Shown here: positions 6,963 to 14,174 of the stretch, one piece after another
How the letters are laid out: the number at the start of each line of letters is the position of its first letter
Numbering within the stretch: position 1 is the stretch's first letter
Source of the DNA: Candidatus Kapaibacterium sp.
Lineage (GTDB): Bacteria; Bacteroidota; Ignavibacteria; Kapaibacteriales; HRBIN21
Reading direction: 5' to 3'
DNA: 14,433 bases
NCBI GenBank assembly: GCA_025055465.1
Contig: JANWXA010000024.1
Span: 1-14,433, forward strand
The notes under the pieces: model-generated
What the model saw: the letters and a program-made list of their open reading frames with translations, nothing else
What the model was told of the DNA's origin: nothing
Databases searched by the model: none
Position numbers and translations under genes: made by a program

Positions 6963-7829
6963 CTATCCTGCTTCCAGAGCTCTGGCGACGGCAATGCCCG
7001 TATGGGTCGGAGTGGTGGCCAGGTACTGCTCTATAGGCTTGTCTACGAGTACTCTTCGGGCGTTCTGTGAGGCGTGGAGGAGGTATATGCTGCTGTCGGA
7101 AGGATAGGCTAACCCAATATGTCCATAATCCAACCCACGGCGGCTGGTAGTGAAGGCAATAATATCCCCTGGCTGTAGACGGCCGAGGACCGCGGGAACT
7201 GTTTTGCGCGGAATGTACCAATGCTGGCGGGAATTGACTTGGTGCTCTATTTCAGCAATGCGGTGCAGCCATTCGGGATGGATTCGTAGAGCCGGGTATC
7301 GATGCGGATTCTGGGACATGTAAGACACGGTAATGGATATGGGGATACCACCCAGGTCGCGGGTAATGTTTCGGAGTATACCACGCCGTTCATTGTCGTG
7401 GAACCAATCGGCTGTGTAGTGGAGCCGTGATGTATAGTCTATCATTTGTCCATTTCGGTATCGGGTGCGGAGAACTTCCTCAACAAAGCCCTCATAGGAG
7501 GGCTTTCCTAACTTGAGGGCTCGTGCCAAGCAGAGAGTTGCCTCGACCAGAGTGAAGCAATCCATGCCGGTAAAATCCACGCGGCATGTTTCCATTCCGT
7601 TACTGCTTTCCAGTGTTCCGGTGGCGTAGAGTGTGCCGACGAACAGCTCTCCGAAACGGCACATGCACTCCCCAATGGGTAGGGTTGCCCAGCGTTCGGC
7701 GACCGCTTTTTGCATCATGCGCGCTAAGATGAACCGTGTAATAGTTCCTTCAGCATCATCACGCTGTCGCTGCTGCGCACGCAGCAGAGGTGTACTTAGA
7801 AGAAGTAGCAGGAAGTGGCGGCGTTTCAT
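6963..7829 (-). CDS. DUF1460 family N-acetylmuramoyl-L-alanine amidase-like protein, exported
   Basis: A 288-residue protein of the DUF1460 family, within the NlpC/P60-type papain-like fold; characterised members are peptidoglycan amidases. The catalytic cysteine should be C91 in TGMDCFTLVEATLCLARAL, a close match to the family's C-x-T/F-x-V-E motif. The catalytic histidine should be H237 in DYGHIGLAY, with HAS (252-254) as the usual following element. The N-terminus MKRRHFLLLLLSTPLLRAQQ is a signal peptide, and RRHFLL resembles a twin-arginine motif although the n-region is very short. There is no lipobox cysteine. It probably acts in the periplasm on cell-wall peptides. Its ATG overlaps the aspS stop (ATGA), so it is translationally coupled to aspS and ends the overlapping gene chain. 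Family call is confident; exact bond cleaved is not. Confidence 0.92.
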   Translation of the reverse strand: MKRRHFLLLLLSTPLLRAQQRQRDDAEGTITRFILARMMQKAVAERWATLPIGECMCRFGELFVGTLYATGTLESSNGMETCRVDFTGMDCFTLVEATLCLARALKLGKPSYEGFVEEVLRTRYRNGQMIDYTSRLHYTADWFHDNERRGILRNITRDLGGIPISITVSYMSQNPHRYPALRIHPEWLHRIAEIEHQVNSRQHWYIPRKTVPAVLGRLQPGDIIAFTTSRRGLDYGHIGLAYPSDSSIYLLHASQNARRVLVDKPIEQYLATTPTHTGIAVARALEAG

Positions 7830-9607
7830 GAGAGTTGACCGGGCATGCGTACACAGATACCCAGTTCCTCCAGTTGTTCTGGATCCACGGAGGCAGGGGC
7901 TCCGTCTACTAACGAGAGTCCACTGGTGGTCTTTGGGAAGGCTATCACATCCCTTAGGCTTTCTGCTCCTGCCATTAGCATGATGATGCGATCCAAGCCC
8001 ATCGCAATGCCGCCATGAGGTGGGGCACCGTATCGCAGCGCTTCCAGCAGGAAGCCAAATTTTTGCTGTACCTGCTCTGTTGTAAGCCCTAAAATGGAAA
8101 AAACTTTCTGTTGAAGCTCGGCGGTGTGGATGCGGATACTTCCACCACAGATTTCCTCGCCGTTGAGCACTAGGTCGTAAGCTTGGGCTCGAACGCGCTC
8201 AGGCGCTGTGTCCAACAGCGGGAGGTCTTCCTCTATTGGTGCGGTGAACGGATGGTGCCGGGCAACGTAGCGTCTTTCGGCTTCGGAGTACTCCACCAAG
8301 GGGAAATCCACGACCCAGAGCATGCGGTAGGATACATTGTTTTTAGAGATGAGGTCAAGTTGATCAGCGAGCTTGCGGCGGAGGGCCCCCAGGGCGCTAT
8401 AACACGGTTCCCACGGTGCTGCGGCCAGCAGAGCGAGGTCGCCTTCTTGTAGCTGGAGCCGTTGCCGCAGGGCATCACGCTCGCTTTCGCTGATGTGCTT
8501 GATGACGGGCGATTGCCACCCGGAGGAGTCGTACTTGAGCCAGATAAGGCCAGGGAGTCCATGCGGGCGAACTGTTTCCGCCAAGTCCTCCAATTCTTTC
8601 CGAGAATATGCTGCGCCCCCTTCGAGTCGTAGGCCGGCAATTGTGTGACCTTCTGCGACCGCCTTTCGGAAAATGCCCAGCTCGGTTTCGGCAAAGATGT
8701 CGGTCAGGGTCTGCAGCTCCAGCCCATACCGTAGGTCGGGTTTGTCACTCCCGTACCGGGTCATGGCTTCTCTGTAGGTCAGCCGTGGGAAGGGGGTGGG
8801 GAGTTCCACGGTCAGAACTTCGCTCCAGAGCTCTGCAAAGAGTCCTTCCGTGAGGGATAGTATGTCTTCTCGGCTAACAAACGACATCTCCAGGTCTATC
8901 TGGGTGAACTCAGGCTGGCGATCGGCGCGAAGGTCCTCGTCGCGGAAGCACTTGACGATCTGCACATAGCGGTCAAAGCCAGCGATCATGAGTAACTGTT
9001 TGAACAACTGCGGAGACTGTGGGAGAGCGTAAAAGCGTCCCGGATGGAGCCGACTAGGTACCAGAAAGTCACGAGCTCCTTCAGGTGTGGACCGCGTGAG
9101 CATCGGGGTTTCTATCTCCACAAACCCGTGCCGGTCAAAGTAACGATGAATAAGCTGGTAAACCTGGTGGCGCAGGCGCAGGTAGCGCTGCATACGCGGG
9201 CGTCGCAGGTCTAGATACCGGTAGCGTAAGCGTACTTCTTCTGTCAATGCTATCTCGTCGCTGATGGGGAAAGGGGGAAGAAGAGCTGGGTTGAGGAGCC
9301 CGAGCTCAGCTATGACAACTTCTACCTGCCCGGTTGGTAGAGCTGGGTTCGGATTTTCCCGGAGCTGGACGGTCCCGCGTACCCAGATAACACTCTCGGG
9401 GGTAAGACCCCGGATAGTACAGGCCAACTCTGGCTGTTCTGCTGGGCGAATAAGGGTTTGACTAACACCACTGTGGTCGCGGACGTCCATAAAAATGACC
9501 CCACCCAGGTCTCGGACTCGGGCCACCCATCCGTTGAGCACAACCTCCTGCCCGGCATGGCTGGAACGGAGCTCACCGCAATAGATGGTTCGCTTGGGGA
9601 AGCTCAT
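7826..9607 (-). CDS. aspS: Aspartate--tRNA ligase (bacterial type)
   Basis: A full-length 593-residue class II synthetase that charges tRNA-Asp with aspartate. The N-terminal OB-fold anticodon-binding domain covers about 1-110 (LNGWVARVRDLGGVIFMDVRD). Motif 1 lies around 162-170. Motif 2 is FRDEDLRADRQPEFTQID (221-238). A bacterial GAD insertion domain sits mid-protein, and motif 3 is GGIAMGLDRI near 532-541, followed by FPK and the typical C-terminal tail. Position 34 is leucine (RDLGG); well-known non-discriminating enzymes that also charge tRNA-Asn usually have histidine there (RDHGG), so this copy looks discriminating by that one marker. The ATG at 9607 lies inside the end of the glycosyltransferase gene (35 bp overlap), and its stop forms ATGA with the DUF1460 gene. 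Confidence 0.98.
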   Translation of the reverse strand: MSFPKRTIYCGELRSSHAGQEVVLNGWVARVRDLGGVIFMDVRDHSGVSQTLIRPAEQPELACTIRGLTPESVIWVRGTVQLRENPNPALPTGQVEVVIAELGLLNPALLPPFPISDEIALTEEVRLRYRYLDLRRPRMQRYLRLRHQVYQLIHRYFDRHGFVEIETPMLTRSTPEGARDFLVPSRLHPGRFYALPQSPQLFKQLLMIAGFDRYVQIVKCFRDEDLRADRQPEFTQIDLEMSFVSREDILSLTEGLFAELWSEVLTVELPTPFPRLTYREAMTRYGSDKPDLRYGLELQTLTDIFAETELGIFRKAVAEGHTIAGLRLEGGAAYSRKELEDLAETVRPHGLPGLIWLKYDSSGWQSPVIKHISESERDALRQRLQLQEGDLALLAAAPWEPCYSALGALRRKLADQLDLISKNNVSYRMLWVVDFPLVEYSEAERRYVARHHPFTAPIEEDLPLLDTAPERVRAQAYDLVLNGEEICGGSIRIHTAELQQKVFSILGLTTEQVQQKFGFLLEALRYGAPPHGGIAMGLDRIIMLMAGAESLRDVIAFPKTTSGLSLVDGAPASVDPEQLEELGICVRMPGQLS

Positions 9608-10373
9608 GAGCCTGGTTCTGGTGTGAGAGATGCCACCACTTTGCCACGGCGACGAGTGTGTTGACCCCGTCTAACCATGCTGCCCAAAAGCCAGGGAAAC
9701 CGTCGCGAAAACCACCCCAGAGGAGGTAACGCTCTACAAAGCGCTTGAAGGAGCGCCAGAGCCCGTGCCGAACAAAGGTGCGAATGCCGAAGCGGCCATA
9801 TCGGCTTGACAGCCACTGGGCCTGGAAGTTGGTATCTCGATCTAACTTTACCAGGTAGTGCGAGAGGGTACTATACGGGAAATGTTCTATTGGATTCCGA
9901 AGGTGCCCAACAGGGCCCTGCACGGCGAGGTATTCATGAATATGCTGCTCGGGGAAAAGCGCGCAGCCACGCCGAAAAAGGCGCAACTGGTAGTCAGGAT
10001 ATTGTCGCCCGTGGAAGAGAGGATACCCGAAGTACCAATTCCGACGCGGGATCCAGAAGCCATTTTCCCGCGGTCCACGTGCAAGCACAAGCTGGATTTC
10101 TTCCGCCAGGGCTGGGGAAACACGTTCATCGGCATCCAAAGACAGTATCCACTCGCTGCGGGCTAGCCTGAAGCAGTGGTTCTTGTTTACGTTCAGGTTT
10201 GGGGTATGCTCGGCGTCGTAGACTTGTGCTCCATGGGCAGCAGCAACTTCGGCAGTGTTGTCCGTGCTGCCACAGTTCACAACGATACGCTCGTCTGCCC
10301 ACCTAACGCTCTCCAGGGCTTCAGCAATATGAGAGGCTTCGTTGCGGGCGATTATACACACGGAGAGGCTCAT
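9573..10373 (-). CDS. Family 2 glycosyltransferase (WaaE/KdtX-like)
   Basis: A 266-residue cytoplasmic glycosyltransferase of the GT-A fold. It begins MSLSVCIIARNEASHIAEAL, the usual first strand of family 2 enzymes. The nucleotide-binding stretch IVVNCGSTDNT (30-40) carries asparagine where relatives have aspartate (VDSGSTD). The metal-binding DxD is LDADE with D80 and D82. The W-I-P-R-R-N-W-Y-F-G segment (107-116) and H-I-H-E-Y (144-148) match the WaaE/KdtX group that adds sugars to lipopolysaccharide core, so an envelope-glycan role is likely; donor and acceptor are unknown. The start at 10373 forms ATGA with the propeller gene's stop and begins at the conserved domain edge; an upstream ATG (10532) would add 53 residues unlike the family. 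The 3' end overlaps aspS by 35 bp. Confidence 0.92.
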   Translation of the reverse strand: MSLSVCIIARNEASHIAEALESVRWADERIVVNCGSTDNTAEVAAAHGAQVYDAEHTPNLNVNKNHCFRLARSEWILSLDADERVSPALAEEIQLVLARGPRENGFWIPRRNWYFGYPLFHGRQYPDYQLRLFRRGCALFPEQHIHEYLAVQGPVGHLRNPIEHFPYSTLSHYLVKLDRDTNFQAQWLSSRYGRFGIRTFVRHGLWRSFKRFVERYLLWGGFRDGFPGFWAAWLDGVNTLVAVAKWWHLSHQNQAHELPQANHLLR

Positions 10374-12427
10374 GGTTCGAAGACGGGGAGCGCAATGTGT
10401 TGCTGTCCTGTTCCCGTCTGGAGGCGCAGCCAGTAAAGTCCAGGGACCGAGGGGGCAGGAATTGGTATGTACCGTGAGGGATTGGGAGCGTGCCACTTCC
10501 CGAGGTACCGTCCTAAGATATCGAAAAAGCATACAGACGCATTAGTTGCTTCGGGAAGCTCGATGAACAAGTATTGACCGAAGCGACGGATGTGTACGGT
10601 GGGGGCGGTTGGCTTATGGACAGAGACCAGAGTTTGCCACCACAGTCCCCGGGGAGTTCCTGCAAGAACTTGTGTACCGAACTCTAGAAGCGCTTGGACG
10701 GAGAGTCCATCCCCGATGATTCCCAGCGAGCTCCAGGTCAGTCCGCCATTGGTGGAACGGAAGACCTCACCTTCAAGAGTTCCTGCGTACCAGGTGTTTG
10801 GGCTCATTCCGGGTGCGAGAGTCATCAACCCGTGTGCGAGGACTTCTGTGACAGGGAGATCTTGCCACGATTGCCCACCATCGGTACTGCGGTAGAGAGC
10901 CCCTGTTCGGGTACCTGGCAACGTTGAGCTGGCGAGCAGTAGCTGGGGATTCATGGGATGAAGGGCTAAGAGATGACAGCCATTGCCAGGATATGTAAGT
11001 AGAGGTTGCCATGTTGTGCCAGCGTCCGTGCTTTGGAAGAGGCCGTCCTCACCGAAAGCGTAGAAGATGCTACCGTGAACCGCGACGTTGCCTATCCGGG
11101 GGGTGGAAGATGGGGCTTTCCATGTTGCTCCACCGTCTGTTGAGCATAGTAATTCAGCGAATTCAGAAACGGCAACCATAGTATCGCCGGTGCTGGTAGC
11201 ACTTATGGAAACAATGCTTCCGACGATCGGGAGCTCTTCGGCCAGTCGCGACCATTGGCCCGTTGGGCGCAAGTAGCGGTATATCCCCATGCGCGTTGCT
11301 ATGATGACTCCATTTTGATAGGGAGCAAAGCCTGTGATGGTAGCAGGTTTGGGGTGGGCGAGTGTTACGTTGTCTAATCCCATTACGTCTGTGTCTGACC
11401 AGAAGATACCGCTGGGCCCCCCGACCACAAGGGCCGTTCCGGAGTAGGCAAGGTGGAGGATGGGTGGGGTGTCCATCCCGGTACGGAGTGGCTGCCACTG
11501 GGGATGTGGAGACCATCGGTATAATTCTACTCCGCGTAACTCTGAGCCCACGAGCATGCGGTCGGGACCGAGAGGTAGAAGCACGGTAATGTGTTCGGTA
11601 AAGCCTGAATATATTGTCGCCCATGTGTTGTCTGCGCGCAGCAGCAGCAGAGTCCCAGGAGCAACGGCAACGACGGTGGTACCGGACGCGAACAGTACAT
11701 GAGGCATGGATGCCGGTAAGGTTGTCTGGGTCCAGGTATTGCCGTCGGTGCTCCGGTATACCCCGGTCGGGAACAGCACGCAAAGGCTGGGTTCAATGCC
11801 GCTGGTTACAGCAAGGCTCCGAACCGGTTGTTGTGGTAGCACCGTAGAGACAGATTCCCACGTAATGCCTCCGTCAGTACTGCGGAAAAGTCCGCGGCTA
11901 CTCCAGGCAAGAAGGTCATTAAAGCCTCCGAATGGAGAGGCCTCGTAAAGGAAGCCTGGAGGGGGAGGTACCGGCTCCCAGAGAGCACCGGCGTTTGTGC
12001 TGCGCCATACCATTTGCCCGCGGATGCCGAGAACCACGTTGGGATAGACTGGGTGGACCCGTAGCCGAGTCCCCCGGTCGGTTAAGGTAGGGTTTACCTG
12101 AGCCCAGGTTATACCTTCGTCCGTACTTCGCCAGAGCCCGTAGGGGGTTGCTGCCAGTAGGGCTTCTGTTGTTCCATCTACGGCAAGCGCTGTCGTGCCA
12201 GCGCCGAAAGGTAAGGAGGGAACAAGACTCCATGCTGTCCCGAGTGTAGGAGCAGTATAGAGTGCTTCGCTTGTGCTGGCCCACAGGCGTCCTGTTCGGG
12301 AAGACTGTACGAGGGCAAGAGGTGTGGCTGCCTCTAATCGTCCGGCAAGGCGTGTCCATCCTTGAGCGTAAAGCTCTTGTAAGGGTAGCATCGCCAGGAG
12401 GAGTCCAAACCTGAAAAGGGTTCTCAT
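10370..12427 (-). CDS. Secreted Asp-box (BNR/sortilin-like) beta-propeller with T9SS-type C-terminal sorting domain
   Basis: A 685-residue exported protein. Residues 1-22 (MRTLFRFGLLLAMLPLQELYAQ) form a signal peptide. The body is a beta-propeller with eight recognisable Asp-box motifs (S-T-D/N-x-G-x-x-W or close) at about 101, 143, 183, 226, 429, 466, 514 and 558. The blades between 233 and 428 have lost the motif. Residues 600-685 resemble a type IX secretion type A sorting domain: VCFFDILGRYLG, a central strand pair, then GLYWLRLQTGTGQ and IALPV. The protein is expected to cross the outer membrane by T9SS and stay on the surface or be released. Ligand and function are unknown; such propellers are common in Bacteroidota and Chlorobi. 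The start at 12427 is chosen because it overlaps the aminotransferase stop (ATGA) and gives a clean signal peptide; the 52-codon longer form buries it. Confidence 0.88.
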   Translation of the reverse strand: MRTLFRFGLLLAMLPLQELYAQGWTRLAGRLEAATPLALVQSSRTGRLWASTSEALYTAPTLGTAWSLVPSLPFGAGTTALAVDGTTEALLAATPYGLWRSTDEGITWAQVNPTLTDRGTRLRVHPVYPNVVLGIRGQMVWRSTNAGALWEPVPPPPGFLYEASPFGGFNDLLAWSSRGLFRSTDGGITWESVSTVLPQQPVRSLAVTSGIEPSLCVLFPTGVYRSTDGNTWTQTTLPASMPHVLFASGTTVVAVAPGTLLLLRADNTWATIYSGFTEHITVLLPLGPDRMLVGSELRGVELYRWSPHPQWQPLRTGMDTPPILHLAYSGTALVVGGPSGIFWSDTDVMGLDNVTLAHPKPATITGFAPYQNGVIIATRMGIYRYLRPTGQWSRLAEELPIVGSIVSISATSTGDTMVAVSEFAELLCSTDGGATWKAPSSTPRIGNVAVHGSIFYAFGEDGLFQSTDAGTTWQPLLTYPGNGCHLLALHPMNPQLLLASSTLPGTRTGALYRSTDGGQSWQDLPVTEVLAHGLMTLAPGMSPNTWYAGTLEGEVFRSTNGGLTWSSLGIIGDGLSVQALLEFGTQVLAGTPRGLWWQTLVSVHKPTAPTVHIRRFGQYLFIELPEATNASVCFFDILGRYLGKWHAPNPSRYIPIPAPSVPGLYWLRLQTGTGQQHIALPVFEP

Positions 12428-13632
12428 GGGCTCCCGATTCTGGCCTTTGGCACTCGTTCGGCACGGCGGGCAAGAAATTCCCCGATCCGTTGTAGAGCAA
12501 GTTGGATGTTCTCTACAGAGTTGGCGTACGAAAACCGCACGAACCCCTCCCCATTCGAGCCGAAGGCTGTGCCGCTGAGGCAAGCGACCCCAGCTTCCAG
12601 GAGAAGTGCTTCGGCAAACTCGCGTGAACCCATTCCTGTGGCCTCAATGTTGGGGAATACGTAGAAAGCTCCTTGGGGAAGTACGCAGACGATATTGGGC
12701 AGGCGGTTTAGCCCTTCTACGAGTACGTCGCGCCGACGACGGAATTCTTGTACGAAGTGTTGCACAGCAGGGAGGGTTCGGTCTTGGAGTGCCTCGATGC
12801 CGGCTATCTGCGTAAATGTTGCCGTGCAGCTGGTGCAGTTTGTCTGCAGCTTTGCTACGACTTCTGCAATGTGTTCGGGCATCAGCCCGTATCCGATACG
12901 CCAGCCCGTCATGGCAAAGGTTTTGGAAAAGCCGTCCAGAACGATTGTTCGTTCTTTCATACCGTCAAACTGGATGATGCTGATATGGCGTACTCCGTCA
13001 TAGACAATTTGCGAGTAGATCTCATCGCTGAAAATGACGAGATTGTGGTGGTGAGCGAGTTCAGCAATTTGTTGGAGCTCCTCCGCTCCCAGTACGCTAC
13101 CTGTGGGATTGTGGGGGCTGTTGAGAACAAGCATCCGCGTGCGTGGGGTAATGCGAGCCTCGATATCGGCTACGTCTATGCGGAAACCTTTCTCGAAACG
13201 CAATGGGAGGGGGACCGGGACGGCTTTCAGAAAGCGGATAACGGATTCGTAAATGGGGAAGCCTGGATTGGGATAGATAACCTCATCCCCCTCCTCCAGC
13301 GTTGCCATCATCCCGAAAAAGATGATGGGCTTGGCACCGGGGGTGATCACGACCTCTCTGCCGGAATAGAGCTGGACCCCACGAGTGCGGTTAAAGTATG
13401 AGGCAATGGCTTCCCGCACCTCGGGCAACCCTGGCGAAGGGCCATAATGTGTGTAACCTTCATCAAGAGCTCGTTTTGCGGCGGCCCGGATGTTTTCGGG
13501 AGTATCGAAATCGGGTTCGCCAATCTCCAGGTGAACAATGTGATGCCCTTGGGCTTCCAGTTGGCGGGCGCGAGCTAAGACTTCAAAGGCAGTTTCGGTC
13601 CCCAAGCGGGAAATGCGACTGGCGACATGCAT
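12424..13632 (-). CDS. Class I/II pyridoxal-phosphate aminotransferase (aspartate aminotransferase-like)
   Basis: A 402-residue fold-type I aminotransferase. The PLP-binding lysine is K237 in DGFSKTFAMTGWRIGYG. Supporting residues are N175 in NSPHNPTG, D203 and Y206 in FSDEIYSQ, R245 in the WRIG motif, and the substrate carboxylate-binding R366 in GFVRFSYA. The N-terminal segment EIGEPDFDTPENI and the THYGPSPGLPEVREAIA stretch are typical of the AspB/subgroup I-gamma enzymes that move amino groups between aspartate, glutamate and other acids. Substrate specificity (aspartate, aromatic, alanine or other) cannot be fixed from sequence alone. The ATG at 13632 immediately follows the tsaE stop (TAAATG), and the stop overlaps the propeller gene as ATGA, so it sits inside the operon. 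Confidence 0.94.
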   Translation of the reverse strand: MHVASRISRLGTETAFEVLARARQLEAQGHHIVHLEIGEPDFDTPENIRAAAKRALDEGYTHYGPSPGLPEVREAIASYFNRTRGVQLYSGREVVITPGAKPIIFFGMMATLEEGDEVIYPNPGFPIYESVIRFLKAVPVPLPLRFEKGFRIDVADIEARITPRTRMLVLNSPHNPTGSVLGAEELQQIAELAHHHNLVIFSDEIYSQIVYDGVRHISIIQFDGMKERTIVLDGFSKTFAMTGWRIGYGLMPEHIAEVVAKLQTNCTSCTATFTQIAGIEALQDRTLPAVQHFVQEFRRRRDVLVEGLNRLPNIVCVLPQGAFYVFPNIEATGMGSREFAEALLLEAGVACLSGTAFGSNGEGFVRFSYANSVENIQLALQRIGEFLARRAERVPKARIGSP

Positions 13633-14106
13633 TTAGTATGCCTCTGTGGGTTGGACGTGCCCAATCCGGATAATGCGGGAGGTCTCGGAATCGGGGGCAA
13701 AGTCAATCGAAACAGAGTAGTGGGGAAGGAGTAATAAGTGGTCAGCATGCTCGGACCACTCTACCATTTTGATGGCGTCGGGAGCGGTAACGCATTCTCC
13801 GAAGCCGATGTCCTGGAGTTCGCGCGCAGATTTGACTCGGTAAAGGTCTACATGGTAGAGCACCACCTCCTGGCCACCTGGGAAGTTTCCAAAGTACTGA
13901 TTGATGATGGTAAAAGTAGGGCTGGTGACGAGCTCTTCTACGTGGAAATACTGGCAGATGCCTTTGATAACCTCCGTTTTCCCGGCACCCAACTCGCCGT
14001 AGAAGGCAATAATGTCGCCGGGTTTGAGCCTCTGAGCAAAAGAACGGGCTATACGGAGGGTGTCTTCTTCGCTGCGGGAGATATATTCCTCAACGCTGCC
14101 GTTCAT
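13633..14106 (-). CDS. tsaE: tRNA threonylcarbamoyladenosine biosynthesis ATPase TsaE
   Basis: A 157-residue TsaE of standard length. The Walker A loop is GELGAGKT (37-44) with K43 and T44. The family-specific SPTFTIINQY follows (62-71), then HVDLYR (85-90) with D87, and VEWSE (115-119). TsaE works with TsaB and TsaD to complete threonylcarbamoyl transfer to A37 of ANN-decoding tRNAs. The start at 14106 is the first ATG after a 68 bp gap and gives the normal N-terminus; no Shine-Dalgarno sits at a proper distance. It is the first gene of the overlapping chain and lies just downstream of the PorX-like gene. From memory, porX-tsaE adjacency recurs in Bacteroidota. Confidence 0.97.
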   Translation of the reverse strand: MNGSVEEYISRSEEDTLRIARSFAQRLKPGDIIAFYGELGAGKTEVIKGICQYFHVEELVTSPTFTIINQYFGNFPGGQEVVLYHVDLYRVKSARELQDIGFGECVTAPDAIKMVEWSEHADHLLLLPHYSVSIDFAPDSETSRIIRIGHVQPTEAY

Positions 14107-14118
14107 AGCTGAGGTGCT

Positions 14119-14158
14119 TATATAGAGGGCCTGGAAGCCATGACGAAGTGCAAAAATA
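14119..14158 (-). promoter_or_regulatory. Weak promoter candidate upstream of tsaE
   Basis: Two AT-rich words lie in the 68 bp gap on the minus strand. TATTTTTG (14151-14158) matches the Bacteroidetes minus 7 consensus TAnnTTTG exactly, but I found no TTTG at the expected distance upstream. TATATA (14119-14124) could serve as a sigma-70-type minus 10 box and would give a nearly leaderless tsaE transcript, but its minus 35 partner is poor. Either could start the six-gene chain, or both may be chance. Confidence 0.2.
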
Positions 14159-14174
14159 CGGGACCACCTCCTGC

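Noticed and set aside
10374..10532. An upstream ATG giving a 53-residue longer glycosyltransferase
   Set aside because: The extension overlaps the propeller sorting domain and is unlike GT-A N-termini; the ATGA start at 10373 begins exactly at the conserved domain.
12428..12583. An upstream ATG giving a 52-residue longer propeller protein
   Set aside because: It would bury the signal peptide and overlap the aminotransferase coding region; the ATGA start at 12427 is cleaner.
12748..13401. A 217-codon plus-strand open frame opposite the aminotransferase
   Set aside because: The minus-strand frame carries every PLP-enzyme motif; the plus-strand product shows none.
14118..14172. Shine-Dalgarno-like AGGAGGTGG with a seven-codon mini-frame (MASRPSI) before tsaE, as a leader peptide
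   Set aside because: The purine run is 22 bases from the mini-frame ATG, too far to act, and the peptide shows no attenuation logic.
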